The notes: a model not told the origin generated them from the sequence alone. A DNA stretch of 50,600 bases from a bacterium (GCA_021825865.1 JAKAFU010000012.1:1-50600), one strand, 5' to 3'; shown: positions 24,728 to 34,207, numbered from the stretch's first letter. A program made the numbers and translations.

Positions 24728-27329
24728 GATAATAAAATTTGCAAGAAATATTATGCTTAAACTGTTTAAATTCAAACGGTTGGATAAGTTTATTTTATCT
24801 ATAGCGATATCTGTTTCTATTATGATTGCCGCGGTATCTGCTCTGTTATTATCAAATTTCAGCAATAAAATAATTAATACCGGAACAAAAATTACAAGTT
24901 CTTATATTGCAGATGAAACATTTAATACTATGTTTCAGGTAATGAAAAGAGGATGGAATGAAAAGCAGGTTGCCGAATTTATAAGAGCGTTAAAAAAATC
25001 TTCCGATTCTGAAAAAATGGTAAACGTAAGTATCTTCAGGGGTAAAATTGTTTCTAAGCAGTTCGGTAAAATTTCTCAGCCTGCCGAGAATTCTGTCGTA
25101 ATGCAGTCATTTTTAACAGGTTTGCCTGAATATAAAAAAATCAAAGGTTTATCCGTTTATGCCTATCCGCTAAAAGATAAAGAACTATGTCTTAAATGTC
25201 ATACTATGGCTAAGATAGGCAATGTTAACGGCGTCATTGAAGTTTCATTCAACCCTGTTTATTTAACTAAAAAAATTCAATATTATTATTATGCGCTTTT
25301 AATACTTATATTCTTGCTGCCTATTATAGGCGGAGCATTTGTGGCTTTTATTTTAAGAAAATCCGTTAAAAAAGGCATAAACAGTATTAATAAAGAAGTT
25401 GAAAATATTAATACCGTCAGAGATTTAAAAATGTTAGAGTCCAATCTCTCCGACCTTAAATTTGAAGAGTTTAACAGTGTTTATCAGGGTATCGTAAAAC
25501 TTTCGTCAAAGCTCAGAGATGTTGCTATAGATAAAGACATATTGGAATTCGAAATCAAACTCCTGGAACGTTTTATAATAACTTCCGAAGTGGTAAAAGA
25601 TTGGAAAGAGCATGTTTTTAATCTGCTCATTGAAATGAACAATATTATTAAAGTTTATAATGTATTTTCAATATTCGTGCAGGATGAAGAGCTCATAGAA
25701 TTAGAAGTCTTCTGGAAAGGGGAACCGACAGAAAAAACAAAAATAATATTCAACGAAATGATAAATAAAAATATATACCACGACAGTTTCAGTCCTTTAT
25801 TGAAAGATATGGAAAATATAATGATAACCCATAATATTGCCGATAAAAAGATTAAATTGCCTGAATTGACTGCTGACGATATTTCCGTTAAAACCAAAAA
25901 AATAATACTGAACATGCCTCATATTGGCGGTATTGTCGGGATAGGGGTCCAATCCGAAGAATCTCTTGACAGTACCAGAGAGTTAGTAATAAATAGTGTT
26001 TTGACGACGCTTTTGAATGTCATAGGTTCAATAAAAGCAATTTACAAATATACCAAAGACCTTGAATATTATGCTACGAGAGACGGACTTACGGAACTTT
26101 ATAATCAGAGAGTTTTTAATGAATTCCTTCATTACGAAGCGGAAAGAGCTAACAGAAATAATTCTATCTTCAGTTTGTTGTTTATAGACTTAGATAATTT
26201 TAAATTTATTAATGATATGTATGGGCATAATTTCGGAGATACAATGCTTCAGAATGTTGCAGATATTTTAAATAAATTAAAAAGAAGCGGGGATATCTTA
26301 GCAAGATATGGAGGAGACGAGTTTGCGATAATTCTGCCGGGAGCAGGCATAGAGCAGGCTTATATGATAGCCGAAAGAATCAGAGAGAAAATCGGAACTT
26401 CGCTTTTAAAATATCCCGATGGCAAAAAAAATATTGGAATAACGTCTTCAATAGGCGTTGCATCATATCCTCAGTCCGCAGCTACCGAAAAAGATATTTT
26501 TATGCTTACGGACAATATGATGTATAAAGCGAAGGCCAAAGGCAAAAATCAGGTTTATGTCGCACAGGAAGAAGACATGATTACCGTATATCAGGAAGCT
26601 CGGGAAAAGAGCAATATGGTAATAGATGCACTAAATAAAACAGAAGTCATCGTCCCTTATTTTCAACCGATTGTCGGGTTAAAAGACAATAAGATTCTTG
26701 CCAATGAACTTCTCATGAGAATAAATTATAAAGGGACAACGCTTTCGGCGGGCGAATTTATAGAAGTGGCTGAAGCAATAGGTGTAGCGCATAAATTAGA
26801 CCTTTTATTAATGGAAAAAGCGTTTAAAATGATGAAAGAAAGCGATTTTGACGGGTTTTTATTTGTTAATCTGTCTCCAAAATCATTGATTCTTTCCGAG
26901 TTCATTAAAAATGTTAAAGATATCATTTTAAAATATAATATAAATCCCGATAGAATAGTTTTTGAACTTACAGAAAGAGAAACTATTAAGAATATAACCC
27001 TGCTTGAAAAGTTCGTTACAAATTTAAAATATGAAGGTTTCAGGTTTGCAGTGGATGATTTCGGTTCCGGTTTCAGTTCCTTTCTGTATATTAAACATTT
27101 TCCGGTTGATTTTATCAAAATTGACGGTGAATTTATAAGAAGTATTATGACAGATAAAATCGACAGGGCTTTTGTAATAAGTTCCGTTTCCATAGCAAGG
27201 GAAGTCGGTATAAAAACTATTGCAGAATTTATAGAAAATGATGAAATATTGCAGGAAGTTACAAGATTAGGCGTAGATTACGGACAGGGATTTTTTCTTG
27301 CAAAGCCTGCCCCGGAATTAAAATCATAA
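24711..27329 (+). CDS. Membrane haem-c sensor with GGDEF and EAL domains
   Basis: An 872-residue cyclic-di-GMP protein. The start at 24711 is chosen because AAGGAAG lies 7 nt upstream; it overlaps the thioredoxin gene by 17 nt, so the two are probably coupled. Transmembrane segments at about 26-49 and 191-215 flank a periplasmic domain with the haem-c motif CLKCH (160-164), as in DUF3365-type redox sensors. A GAF-like region follows, then GGDEF (534-538) with inhibitory-site RSGD five residues before it, then an EAL domain. There EAL reads ELL (666-668), but the other catalytic residues remain (VNLSPKS, FELTERE, DDFGSGFSS, KID, AEF, GQGF). It probably links periplasmic redox state to cyclic-di-GMP. 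Confidence 0.9.
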   Translation: MNYFHKIIKFARNIMLKLFKFKRLDKFILSIAISVSIMIAAVSALLLSNFSNKIINTGTKITSSYIADETFNTMFQVMKRGWNEKQVAEFIRALKKSSDSEKMVNVSIFRGKIVSKQFGKISQPAENSVVMQSFLTGLPEYKKIKGLSVYAYPLKDKELCLKCHTMAKIGNVNGVIEVSFNPVYLTKKIQYYYYALLILIFLLPIIGGAFVAFILRKSVKKGINSINKEVENINTVRDLKMLESNLSDLKFEEFNSVYQGIVKLSSKLRDVAIDKDILEFEIKLLERFIITSEVVKDWKEHVFNLLIEMNNIIKVYNVFSIFVQDEELIELEVFWKGEPTEKTKIIFNEMINKNIYHDSFSPLLKDMENIMITHNIADKKIKLPELTADDISVKTKKIILNMPHIGGIVGIGVQSEESLDSTRELVINSVLTTLLNVIGSIKAIYKYTKDLEYYATRDGLTELYNQRVFNEFLHYEAERANRNNSIFSLLFIDLDNFKFINDMYGHNFGDTMLQNVADILNKLKRSGDILARYGGDEFAIILPGAGIEQAYMIAERIREKIGTSLLKYPDGKKNIGITSSIGVASYPQSAATEKDIFMLTDNMMYKAKAKGKNQVYVAQEEDMITVYQEAREKSNMVIDALNKTEVIVPYFQPIVGLKDNKILANELLMRINYKGTTLSAGEFIEVAEAIGVAHKLDLLLMEKAFKMMKESDFDGFLFVNLSPKSLILSEFIKNVKDIILKYNINPDRIVFELTERETIKNITLLEKFVTNLKYEGFRFAVDDFGSGFSSFLYIKHFPVDFIKIDGEFIRSIMTDKIDRAFVISSVSIAREVGIKTIAEFIENDEILQEVTRLGVDYGQGFFLAKPAPELKS

Positions 27330-27677
27330 AAAGCATCCCTATCCTTCTATCTATATCAATAACCAAAAAATAAAATCATAAATAAATAAAAGCGCTAAAA
27401 AACCTCTAGCTAGCCCTAGCTCTATGATTATAACCGATAATTATTATCTAATTATATAACTATCAATTTATATCTATCTTTATAATTCCGTATTCAGTAT
27501 CTAATTATTAAATTATATAAATATCTAAGTATGCAGATATTATATTAATTTAATGTAAATTATTAATTGACTTATATTTTATAATATGATAAAAACTAAA
27601 TATTATTTTTAAATATCGATTTTATTTAAAAATAATAATTAATCATATTAACAATCATTAAAGGAGGAAAGCACATT
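27330..27677. other. AT-rich intergenic region
   Basis: No gene, RNA or clear terminator is seen in this 348-bp stretch. It ends with the AAAGGAGGAAAG ribosome-binding site of the next gene, and a CTAGCTAG word sits near 27408. Confidence 0.5.
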
Positions 27678-28676
27678 ATGGGTTTAAAATTATTTAGAAA
27701 GTTAATCTTCATTTTTATGCTGAGCGTATTTATTATTTCGTTTAGCAGTATAAAATCTCATGCCGCTACTTACGGGGTTTTTACAAATGTTGCAGTAAAT
27801 GTCGGAGGCAGCTATTCGTCTGTGGTAGGTAAAGTTAAAAATGCTTTAAATAATATAGGCTGGAATGTGCTTTCCGTGAAAAGAATTTCGCTTCCCAAGG
27901 GAGATTCTCATATATCTACAGTCGTTGTAGCGAATAATAAATCTTATGACGCATATATGACTGATAACGGTAAAAACCCCGTTGCAGCATTTGGTTTGCC
28001 GCTCAGAGTAAGCGTCTATACAACTCCCACGCAGGGAACGGTTGTTAGTATGGTTAATCTACCGGCTCTTGCAAGAACGTTTTCAGGAAATTCATATATT
28101 CCTTATGCCGCCAAGATAAATAATAAGGTTAAAAGTGCAATTAGGGCAGCTGTTGGAGGTACGGCATCCAATACTCAATTTGGTCCGATGAGAGCGGGCA
28201 GATTTCCTGGCGGTATAGGAGGCGGTTCCTTTCCAGGCAGCGTTGTTGTAGTTCAGAATTACTCAGGAAGTACAAATGCAAATCTTGAAGGTGTTGCGGC
28301 TTTAGTTAAGAAGGGAATTCAAATAAACAAAAGCAGATGGCATTATGCTTATAAAATAAATGACCCGTCATCAGGTTTTATAGAGGTGGGAGTAACACGA
28401 AATTCTACCGAAAGACACAGTATTACAATTGACAGCGGAGTAAGGGCTACAAAAACATATAAAAATCCCGGTATAGACCATAGTTCTGCTTTTCCTGTTG
28501 AAATCTTAGTATATCGTGACGGAAACTATACAAATATAGGCATACTGGGCGAAATGTGGAGGATGAAATATTATTTTTCCGATGCAGGAATGTGGGCATT
28601 TATGCAGCATATGGGAATGCCTGGCTCCATTCAGGGTTCGCTGAAAAAATTAATCCTATACGGCACTGCGTATTAA
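27678..28676 (+). CDS. Secreted protein with two DUF302-like halves
   Basis: The 332-residue product has a clear signal peptide (basic MGLKLFRK, hydrophobic core about 9-24, cleavage near SHA-AT at about 30). The first half (VKNALNNIGWNVLSVKRISL, then AAFGLPLRVSVY and VVSMVNLPALARTF) resembles DUF302, where a lipid-binding-like fold has LPLRVxVY and a YNDPxxLA-type end. A Gly-rich hinge (about 172-190) leads to a second, more divergent half with FPVEILVYRDGNYTNIGIL. The strong AAAGGAGG site shows it is well translated. No partner gene is adjacent; the role is unknown and the family match is tentative. Confidence 0.55.
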   Translation: MGLKLFRKLIFIFMLSVFIISFSSIKSHAATYGVFTNVAVNVGGSYSSVVGKVKNALNNIGWNVLSVKRISLPKGDSHISTVVVANNKSYDAYMTDNGKNPVAAFGLPLRVSVYTTPTQGTVVSMVNLPALARTFSGNSYIPYAAKINNKVKSAIRAAVGGTASNTQFGPMRAGRFPGGIGGGSFPGSVVVVQNYSGSTNANLEGVAALVKKGIQINKSRWHYAYKINDPSSGFIEVGVTRNSTERHSITIDSGVRATKTYKNPGIDHSSAFPVEILVYRDGNYTNIGILGEMWRMKYYFSDAGMWAFMQHMGMPGSIQGSLKKLILYGTAY

Positions 28677-28720
28677 TTTGAAAACAATCATGATTTTATA
28701 ATTTCCATCCCCCTGGAAGA

Positions 28721-28789
28721 AAAACCCCTGTTTAATACTCTTAGCAGCATGTCATATTATTTGATAGCAAGAGATTAAACAGGGGTTTT
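28721..28789. terminator. Bidirectional terminator between convergent genes
   Basis: AAAACCCCTGTTTAAT (28721-28736) and ATTAAACAGGGGTTTT (28774-28789) form a perfect 16-bp stem with A and T tracts at the ends and a 37-nt loop, whose edges (CTCTTA / AAGAGA) extend the pairing. It sits between two genes that end toward each other, so it probably serves both. Confidence 0.85.
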
Positions 28790-28899
28790 ATTTATTCATT
28801 CATTTAAGCGGGAATTAAATTTTACATTTAATTGAACGGCCGGACGAATACTTTTTATATTATTTATTATTAATTTATATTATATCCTACCGTATCGTA

Positions 28900-31548
28900 T
28901 CATCCGCAGTCGGAATAGCCGCACTCTAAACATACAGTACAGCCTTCGGCATGCTTAAGATTTGAACCGCCGCAGGACGGACATGCGCCTCTGAATTGAG
29001 CGTTTGAACCAGATGTATTAATATTACTTTTGTCGCTATTATAATCTTGGTTGTTGCCGTTATTTTTATTTATAATATTAATATTTAAAGTGTTGTCGCT
29101 GCAATTTTGTTTTTTCAGATACGTCATTTCTTTTAAGCTTTTTTCAAGAGCCTTGCCTATGGCATCTGCACAGGAATAAATAATATTCTCTCCAAATCCG
29201 TATGGCTGATTGCACCTTATTCCTTTTAGCTGGCTTATAATTTCTTCGGCATCTATTCCTGAGCGCAATGCCATACTGACCATTCTGCCTATAGATTCTG
29301 TCTGGCTTTGAGCGCAGCCGCCAGACTTACCTATAGAGTTAAAAATTTCAAAAGGTGCTCCATTTTCGTCTTTATTTACGGTAACGTACAAAGGTCCGCA
29401 GCCTGTTACGGTTTTTATCGTCACTCCGTGAATAATATCGGGTCGTTTTCTCGGCTCTATGGATATACATCTTGGTGAATTACCCAATTCAACGGAATTA
29501 TTGCCCGCATTGTTGTTATTTGCAACGTTATTTTCATTTTGTGTTTTTCGTTCCTGTGATTTTGGCGTTGTTAAAACCTGTTCGCGAGAACCGTCTCTAT
29601 AAACGGTAATCCCCTTAAGATTAAGTTTATAAGCCTGCATATAAACTTCTTCAATATCTTCTTTGGTAGCGTCATGAGGAAAATTAACCGTTTTGCTGAC
29701 GGCATTATCCGTATATTTTTGAAAAGCTGATTGAGTTAATACATGCCATTTAGGCAAAATATCATGACTTGTTATAAAAACCGAATTTAAATATTCAAAT
29801 ATTTTTTCTTCTTCTAATTTTTCTCCATTTTTCTCATATAAATTTTTTATTTTAGGATTTATTTTTAAAGGCAATGGATTATGCTGTTTCCAGTTTTGAT
29901 ATGTATTTTTGTCAAATTTACCCTCTTTTGCTATAAAATTTATTAATTCATCGGAGAAAATACCCAGTTCTTCAAATTTATCTTTTAAATTTTTATCAAT
30001 TTCTATTAATGACTGGTTATCTAAAACATGTCTTTCATAACTTAGCGCAAATAAAGGTTCTATTCCGCTTGAAGCCCCGCCTATAATGCTTATGGTGCCT
30101 GTCGGAGCGATTGTGGTAGTAGTCGCGTTGCGCATTGCCTTATATCCGTTTGTTTTCCATATTGAATTTTCAAAATTAGGAAAACTGCCGCGAATTTCCC
30201 CAAGCTCTTGAGATTTTTCTTTCGACTCGCTGTTTATAAATCCCATTATTTTTTCAGCTGTTTGCAATGCGATATTGCTGTTATACGGAATATCCAATTT
30301 TATAAGGGTGTCCGCATATCCCATTAAGCCCAACCCTATTTTTCTGTTTGACAGCGTAGTTTCTTTTATTTTGTCAAGAGGATAATTATTTTTGTCTATA
30401 ACATTGTCTAAAAAATGGGTAGCTATATGAATAGTTTTCCTTAAAGATTCCCAGTCTATTAAACTATCTATAAAATTTGCATAATAATCGGCTGACAAAT
30501 TAGTTTCACTGAACTTTGTTCGAGTGGAGCCCATTATTTCTAATCCGCTTATATTTATGTTTATCGGATGTTTTTTTATAAATTTGCCGATATTTATAGA
30601 ACCAAGATTGCAGGATTCGTAAGGGATAAGCGGCTGTTCGCCGCAAGGATTTGTAGATTCGATCGGACCGGCGGACGGGACAGGGTTAAATTTATTAATT
30701 CTGTCTATAAAAATTATGCCCGGCTCACCGCTTTTCCATGCCAGTTCTATTATTGTATTCAACACTTCTTTTGCGTTGAGGTATTTTACTACTTCTTTGC
30801 TTCTCGGATTTATTAGCGGATATTCTTCGTTTCTTAGCGCTTTATTTATAAAATCTTCGGTAATTGCAACAGATATATTGAAATTATTAAGTTTTGAAGT
30901 ATCTTTTTTAGAGGTTATAAAATCAATGATATCAGGATGGTCTATGTTAAGAATGCCCATATTAGCGCCTCTTCTGGTACCTCCCTGCTTAACTGCTTCC
31001 GTAGCTGCATTAAAAACCTGCATAAACGAAACAGGACCGCTGGATACGCCTTTTGTTGAATGAACGACGTCATTTTTCGGCCGCAGTCTCGAAAACGAAA
31101 ACCCTGTGCCGCCCCCGCTCTGATGGATAAGCGCCGTATTTTTTAATGTTTCGAATATTGAACTCATAGAGTCTTCTATGGGAAGCACAAAACATGCGGA
31201 GAGCTGCTGAAGCGGTCTGCCGGCGTTCATTAAAGTGGGGGAATTCGGAAGAAATCTCAAATTAGACATTTCATCATAAAAATCATATTTCAGCTTTGCG
31301 ATATTTTCTTTAGAGGATTTATAGCTGTAATCTGCTTCGGATATGTTTTCCGCAACCCGCTCAAACATCCCTGAAATATTTTCAATTATAGAACCGTCCG
31401 CATTTTTGGCTAAGTAGCGTTTTTTTAGAACAGTCACGGCATTTTCGCTAAAATTTTTTAATAGGGCATCTTTTTTAATATCCGTCTCACAATCCATTTT
31501 TAAATCTGCAGGTCTTTCAACATTTAAATTCTTCTTAGTAATGTCCAT
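28900..31548 (-). CDS. nrdJ: Class II (B12-dependent) ribonucleotide reductase
   Basis: This 882-residue enzyme reduces ribonucleotides to deoxyribonucleotides using adenosylcobalamin and no oxygen. Visible signatures include the first redox Cys in LSACFVLP (about 119), TGFSFSRLRP, GTRRGANMGIL, and the active-site NPCGEQPLIPYESCNLGSIN (about 300-319). The C-terminus has the TSCPD-type domain (VTGCGPLYVTVN...GGCAQSQTESIGRMVS) and a zinc ribbon (CPSCGG...CLECGY). Start: ATG at 31548 is 5 nt after AGGTG; a GTG at 31554 would add two residues but leaves no spacing. Two NrdR boxes lie upstream. No other reductase class is in the window. Confidence 0.95.
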   Translation of the reverse strand: MDITKKNLNVERPADLKMDCETDIKKDALLKNFSENAVTVLKKRYLAKNADGSIIENISGMFERVAENISEADYSYKSSKENIAKLKYDFYDEMSNLRFLPNSPTLMNAGRPLQQLSACFVLPIEDSMSSIFETLKNTALIHQSGGGTGFSFSRLRPKNDVVHSTKGVSSGPVSFMQVFNAATEAVKQGGTRRGANMGILNIDHPDIIDFITSKKDTSKLNNFNISVAITEDFINKALRNEEYPLINPRSKEVVKYLNAKEVLNTIIELAWKSGEPGIIFIDRINKFNPVPSAGPIESTNPCGEQPLIPYESCNLGSINIGKFIKKHPININISGLEIMGSTRTKFSETNLSADYYANFIDSLIDWESLRKTIHIATHFLDNVIDKNNYPLDKIKETTLSNRKIGLGLMGYADTLIKLDIPYNSNIALQTAEKIMGFINSESKEKSQELGEIRGSFPNFENSIWKTNGYKAMRNATTTTIAPTGTISIIGGASSGIEPLFALSYERHVLDNQSLIEIDKNLKDKFEELGIFSDELINFIAKEGKFDKNTYQNWKQHNPLPLKINPKIKNLYEKNGEKLEEEKIFEYLNSVFITSHDILPKWHVLTQSAFQKYTDNAVSKTVNFPHDATKEDIEEVYMQAYKLNLKGITVYRDGSREQVLTTPKSQERKTQNENNVANNNNAGNNSVELGNSPRCISIEPRKRPDIIHGVTIKTVTGCGPLYVTVNKDENGAPFEIFNSIGKSGGCAQSQTESIGRMVSMALRSGIDAEEIISQLKGIRCNQPYGFGENIIYSCADAIGKALEKSLKEMTYLKKQNCSDNTLNINIINKNNGNNQDYNSDKSNINTSGSNAQFRGACPSCGGSNLKHAEGCTVCLECGYSDCG

Positions 31549-31600
31549 TTTCACACCTATGTTTTATGGTTGTAAAATAAATTAAAAATTAAAGATTCAA

Positions 31601-31640
31601 CAATATGTAGAATGATATTCAAACATTCAACAATATATAG
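31601..31640 (-). promoter_or_regulatory. Tandem NrdR boxes upstream of nrdJ
   Basis: CAATATGTAG (31601-31610) and CAATATATAG (31631-31640), each preceded by ATTCAA, match the core of the NrdR consensus (ACACWATATMTWGTG-like). They are spaced exactly 30 bp, about three helical turns, as in known paired NrdR sites. They lie about 50-90 bp before the nrdJ start. NrdR represses ribonucleotide reductase genes when dATP is high. Confidence 0.75.
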
Positions 31641-31672
31641 TTATTATTTTAAATTGTCAACAGATTTTTTAC

Positions 31673-31690
31673 TTACAATAATTATTGTAA
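31673..31690. promoter_or_regulatory. Perfect 18-bp palindrome in the nrdJ-rubredoxin divergent region
   Basis: TTACAATAATTATTGTAA is fully self-complementary. Its half-site resembles Fur/PerR-family boxes (TTAtAAT...ATTaTAA), which often control rubredoxin-type oxidative-defence genes. It lies about 125 bp from nrdJ and 135 bp from the rubredoxin gene; the regulator is not identified. Confidence 0.45.
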
Positions 31691-31824
31691 ATTCGGCAAT
31701 AATAATTTATAATTAAATTATACTGTTTAACTGGCAGTTTCGTTTTCTATATTTCATAAAAAAGTATAATATAGTATAGAAAGATTAAAATAAAATAATA
31801 AAGTTCAAGAGGGGTGATTTAATT

Positions 31825-31953
31825 ATGCATACGTGGAGATGTGTAGTTTGCGGATATATTTATTACGGCGAAACTCCGCCTGATGAATGTCCTGAATGCG
31901 GTGTTGACTGTACCCAGTTTGAAATGCTTCCCGATGAAGATGTCCGTGTTTAA
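31825..31953 (+). CDS. Rubredoxin-like protein
   Basis: This 42-residue protein has the two knuckles CVVCGY (6-11) and CPECG (22-26) of a rubredoxin iron site, in the short form found at the C-terminus of rubrerythrins (WRCVVCGYIYYGETPPDECPEC). It would be a one-electron carrier in oxygen or peroxide detoxification. A GAGGGGTGA ribosome-binding site lies before the ATG, and a TATAAT at 31765-31770 may be its -10. It is transcribed divergently from nrdJ. Confidence 0.92.
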   Translation: MHTWRCVVCGYIYYGETPPDECPECGVDCTQFEMLPDEDVRV

Positions 31954-32124
31954 ACTATGGTTCAATTTATGTGTTTAATTTAATAGTCAAGTGTTCAATA
32001 ATAAATTTACAAATTAAATAATTAACTAAGTGAAATGTTTTATGCCGTTTCTATTCTTAAAGAAATAGCGGCAATATTATAAATTCAACGGCAAGTCAAA
32101 AAAATAAAAATTTAATCTACTTTT

Positions 32125-32826
32125 ATGATTCATAGCCTTGGCATTTTAACTCATATTTTAGACGCGAATATAATAGTAAAATTCGTTCTTTTAATTCTCG
32201 CTTTTTTTTCTCTGACTTCCTGGGCAATTATTTTTTATAAGCTCCGCTATTTAAATAGAGCTAAAAGAGAAAATAAAGAATTTATAGATATTTTTTGGGA
32301 ATCTAAAAGATTGGACTATGTTATGTCTGCCGCTAAAAATTTGGGTTATAGCCCCGTCGCTTCCATGTTCGAGTCTGCATATAACGAATTAGTGAGTCTG
32401 AAGAAAATAGCCGCGGAGGATAAAGAAAAATCCCTGACCGAGTACGATACCAAATTAAACGGCTCCCACTTGGTTGAAAGAGCCTTAAAAAAATCGCAGC
32501 TTTCTTCAATATCAAAATTAGAATTGACTTTGCCTTTTCTTGCTACGACAGGTTCGACTTCGCCGTTTATCGGCTTATTCGGTACCGTCTGGGGCATCAT
32601 GACATCGTTTGAAAGTATTCAAAAAGCCGGAACGGCCGGACTTGCCGTAGTGGCTCCGGGAATAGCCGATTCGCTTGTTGCTACCGCGGCGGGTCTTTTT
32701 GCCGCTATACCGGCCGTCATAGCCTATAATTATTATACTAACAAGGTTAGAGTGCTTGTCAACGAGATGGATGATTTTGCGTATGAATTTATGACAATAG
32801 TAGAAAAACAAATTTTAAAAGATTAA
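32125..32826 (+). CDS. tolQ: TolQ-type proton-channel subunit
   Basis: The 233-residue MotA/TolQ/ExbB protein has a first membrane helix near 18-38, a cytoplasmic domain, and two C-terminal helices with the family signature FIGLFGTVWGIMTSFESI (about 151-168) and VAPGIADSLVATAAGLFAAIPAVIAYN. TolQR uses the proton gradient to energise outer-membrane constriction at division. It starts a five-gene tol cluster, with tolR 6 bp downstream. No Shine-Dalgarno is seen. Confidence 0.93.
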   Translation: MIHSLGILTHILDANIIVKFVLLILAFFSLTSWAIIFYKLRYLNRAKRENKEFIDIFWESKRLDYVMSAAKNLGYSPVASMFESAYNELVSLKKIAAEDKEKSLTEYDTKLNGSHLVERALKKSQLSSISKLELTLPFLATTGSTSPFIGLFGTVWGIMTSFESIQKAGTAGLAVVAPGIADSLVATAAGLFAAIPAVIAYNYYTNKVRVLVNEMDDFAYEFMTIVEKQILKD

Positions 32827-32832
32827 TGAATC

Positions 32833-33276
32833 GTGTTTGTTCAAAATAACAATAGAGAAGAAAAAAATAATTTGTCTTCAAACTATAAATTTATGGCTGA
32901 AATAAACATCACTCCATTTGTTGACGTGATGCTTGTGCTGCTGGTAATATTTATGGTGACGGCGCCCATGCTTGAGCACGGCATAAAAGTTCATCTTCCT
33001 ACCGCATCGGCGCGTGCAATAAAGTCCCCTGAAAAAACTATAGTAGTTTCCATAAACAGTTCGCGGGAGGTCTATATTAATGCGCTAAAGGTTAGTCTGC
33101 CGACATTATCCTCTAAATTGAGGGCTATCTATAAAAATAGAACCGATAAAGAAATATTTTTAAAAGCCGATTCTTCCATACCTTACGGCGTTGTCATAAG
33201 AGTAATGGCCGCCGTAAAAATGGCAGGTATAAGCAAGATAGGTATGGTAACTAAAAATCCTATACTAAAACGTTGA
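32833..33276 (+). CDS. tolR: TolR/ExbD-type protein
   Basis: The 147-residue protein has a short cytoplasmic start, one membrane helix with the essential Asp in INITPFVDVMLVLLVIFMVTAP (about 24-45), and a periplasmic ExbD/TolR domain. It starts at a GTG 6 bp after tolQ, with coupling likely. Starting at the internal ATG (MAEINIT) would remove the cytoplasmic lead, so the GTG is preferred. Confidence 0.93.
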   Translation: MFVQNNNREEKNNLSSNYKFMAEINITPFVDVMLVLLVIFMVTAPMLEHGIKVHLPTASARAIKSPEKTIVVSINSSREVYINALKVSLPTLSSKLRAIYKNRTDKEIFLKADSSIPYGVVIRVMAAVKMAGISKIGMVTKNPILKR

Positions 33277-33367
33277 AAATATACGTTAAAATATTAAAAT
33301 AAATGTCAAATTTTTTTTACAGTTTTAACAATACGATTATTGATAATTATTATTATAGCAATGTATA

Positions 33368-34207
33368 ATGCATAATGAAGATAAAGCTAAAGGAATAGGA
33401 AAATATTATATTGTATCATTCTTGTTTCATGTGCTCCTAATAGGATTGCTGGTTTTTATTTCAATAAAATTTAAATCTAAGATTCAATCGTTAGGTTCAA
33501 AAGTTGTTGTAAGCGTTGTAAGTACTGTTCCAGGACCGCTAGCTTCCACAAGAGCTTTAACCCATTCTATAAAAAAAAATACCGTACGTGCAGTTAAAAA
33601 GCCTGCAGTCATTCATAATAGGCAGCATAAGGTTGCAATAGAGAAGAAGATTGCATCTGTCCCTGTGATCAGTAAAGCAGTCATACCTATTGCTAAATCA
33701 AAATCATCAATGATTTATCCAAAGAAAGTTGCGCGCCGGCACATAAAACCGCAGCCGCATAAAATTGTTCCTCATAAACCGGTTTATACACCGTCCATGC
33801 AGGTATCATCCAGCGTATATTCGCATTTAAGCACAACTATAAGATTAAACAGCGCTTACAGCAAACTGCAAAGTTCTATGATAGCCGGCAATGTTCATAG
33901 ATTCGGCAGCTATATAAGCAAGATAACAAGCATAATTATTTCAAATTTTAATATTAATTTATCCCAGTATCTGCATTTTAAATCTATAATTGCTTTTAAA
34001 ATAACGAAAGGCGGTCTGGTTTACGATGTAAGATTAATAAAGTCATCCGGAAGCGGTTTTTTTGACGCTCAGTCTATAGCAGCCGTAAAATCATCTGCCC
34101 CGCTGCCGCCTCCGCCGCACGGCTTTATGTCTTACATGAACTCTGAAAATGAAAACAACGGTGTTTTAGCTATTTTTTATCCAAAAGAGATATTAAAAGG
34201 TGAATAG
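33368..34207 (+). CDS. TonB/TolA-like periplasm-spanning protein
   Basis: The 279-residue product has a membrane anchor (about 12-34), a Lys/Pro/His/Val-rich extended linker (about 65-140), and a C-terminal TonB/TolA-type domain with VYDVRLIKSSGSGFFDAQSIAAVKSSAPLPPPP (about 216-248). In the Tol cluster it takes the place of TolA, linking TolQR to the outer membrane. The domain alone cannot separate TonB from TolA; position argues for TolA. Confidence 0.85.
   Translation: MHNEDKAKGIGKYYIVSFLFHVLLIGLLVFISIKFKSKIQSLGSKVVVSVVSTVPGPLASTRALTHSIKKNTVRAVKKPAVIHNRQHKVAIEKKIASVPVISKAVIPIAKSKSSMIYPKKVARRHIKPQPHKIVPHKPVYTPSMQVSSSVYSHLSTTIRLNSAYSKLQSSMIAGNVHRFGSYISKITSIIISNFNINLSQYLHFKSIIAFKITKGGLVYDVRLIKSSGSGFFDAQSIAAVKSSAPLPPPPHGFMSYMNSENENNGVLAIFYPKEILKGE

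Noticed and set aside
27330-27677. Sigma-70 promoter from TTGACT at 27567
   Set aside because: The nearby TATAAT and TATGAT words are at wrong spacings (7 and 12 bp).
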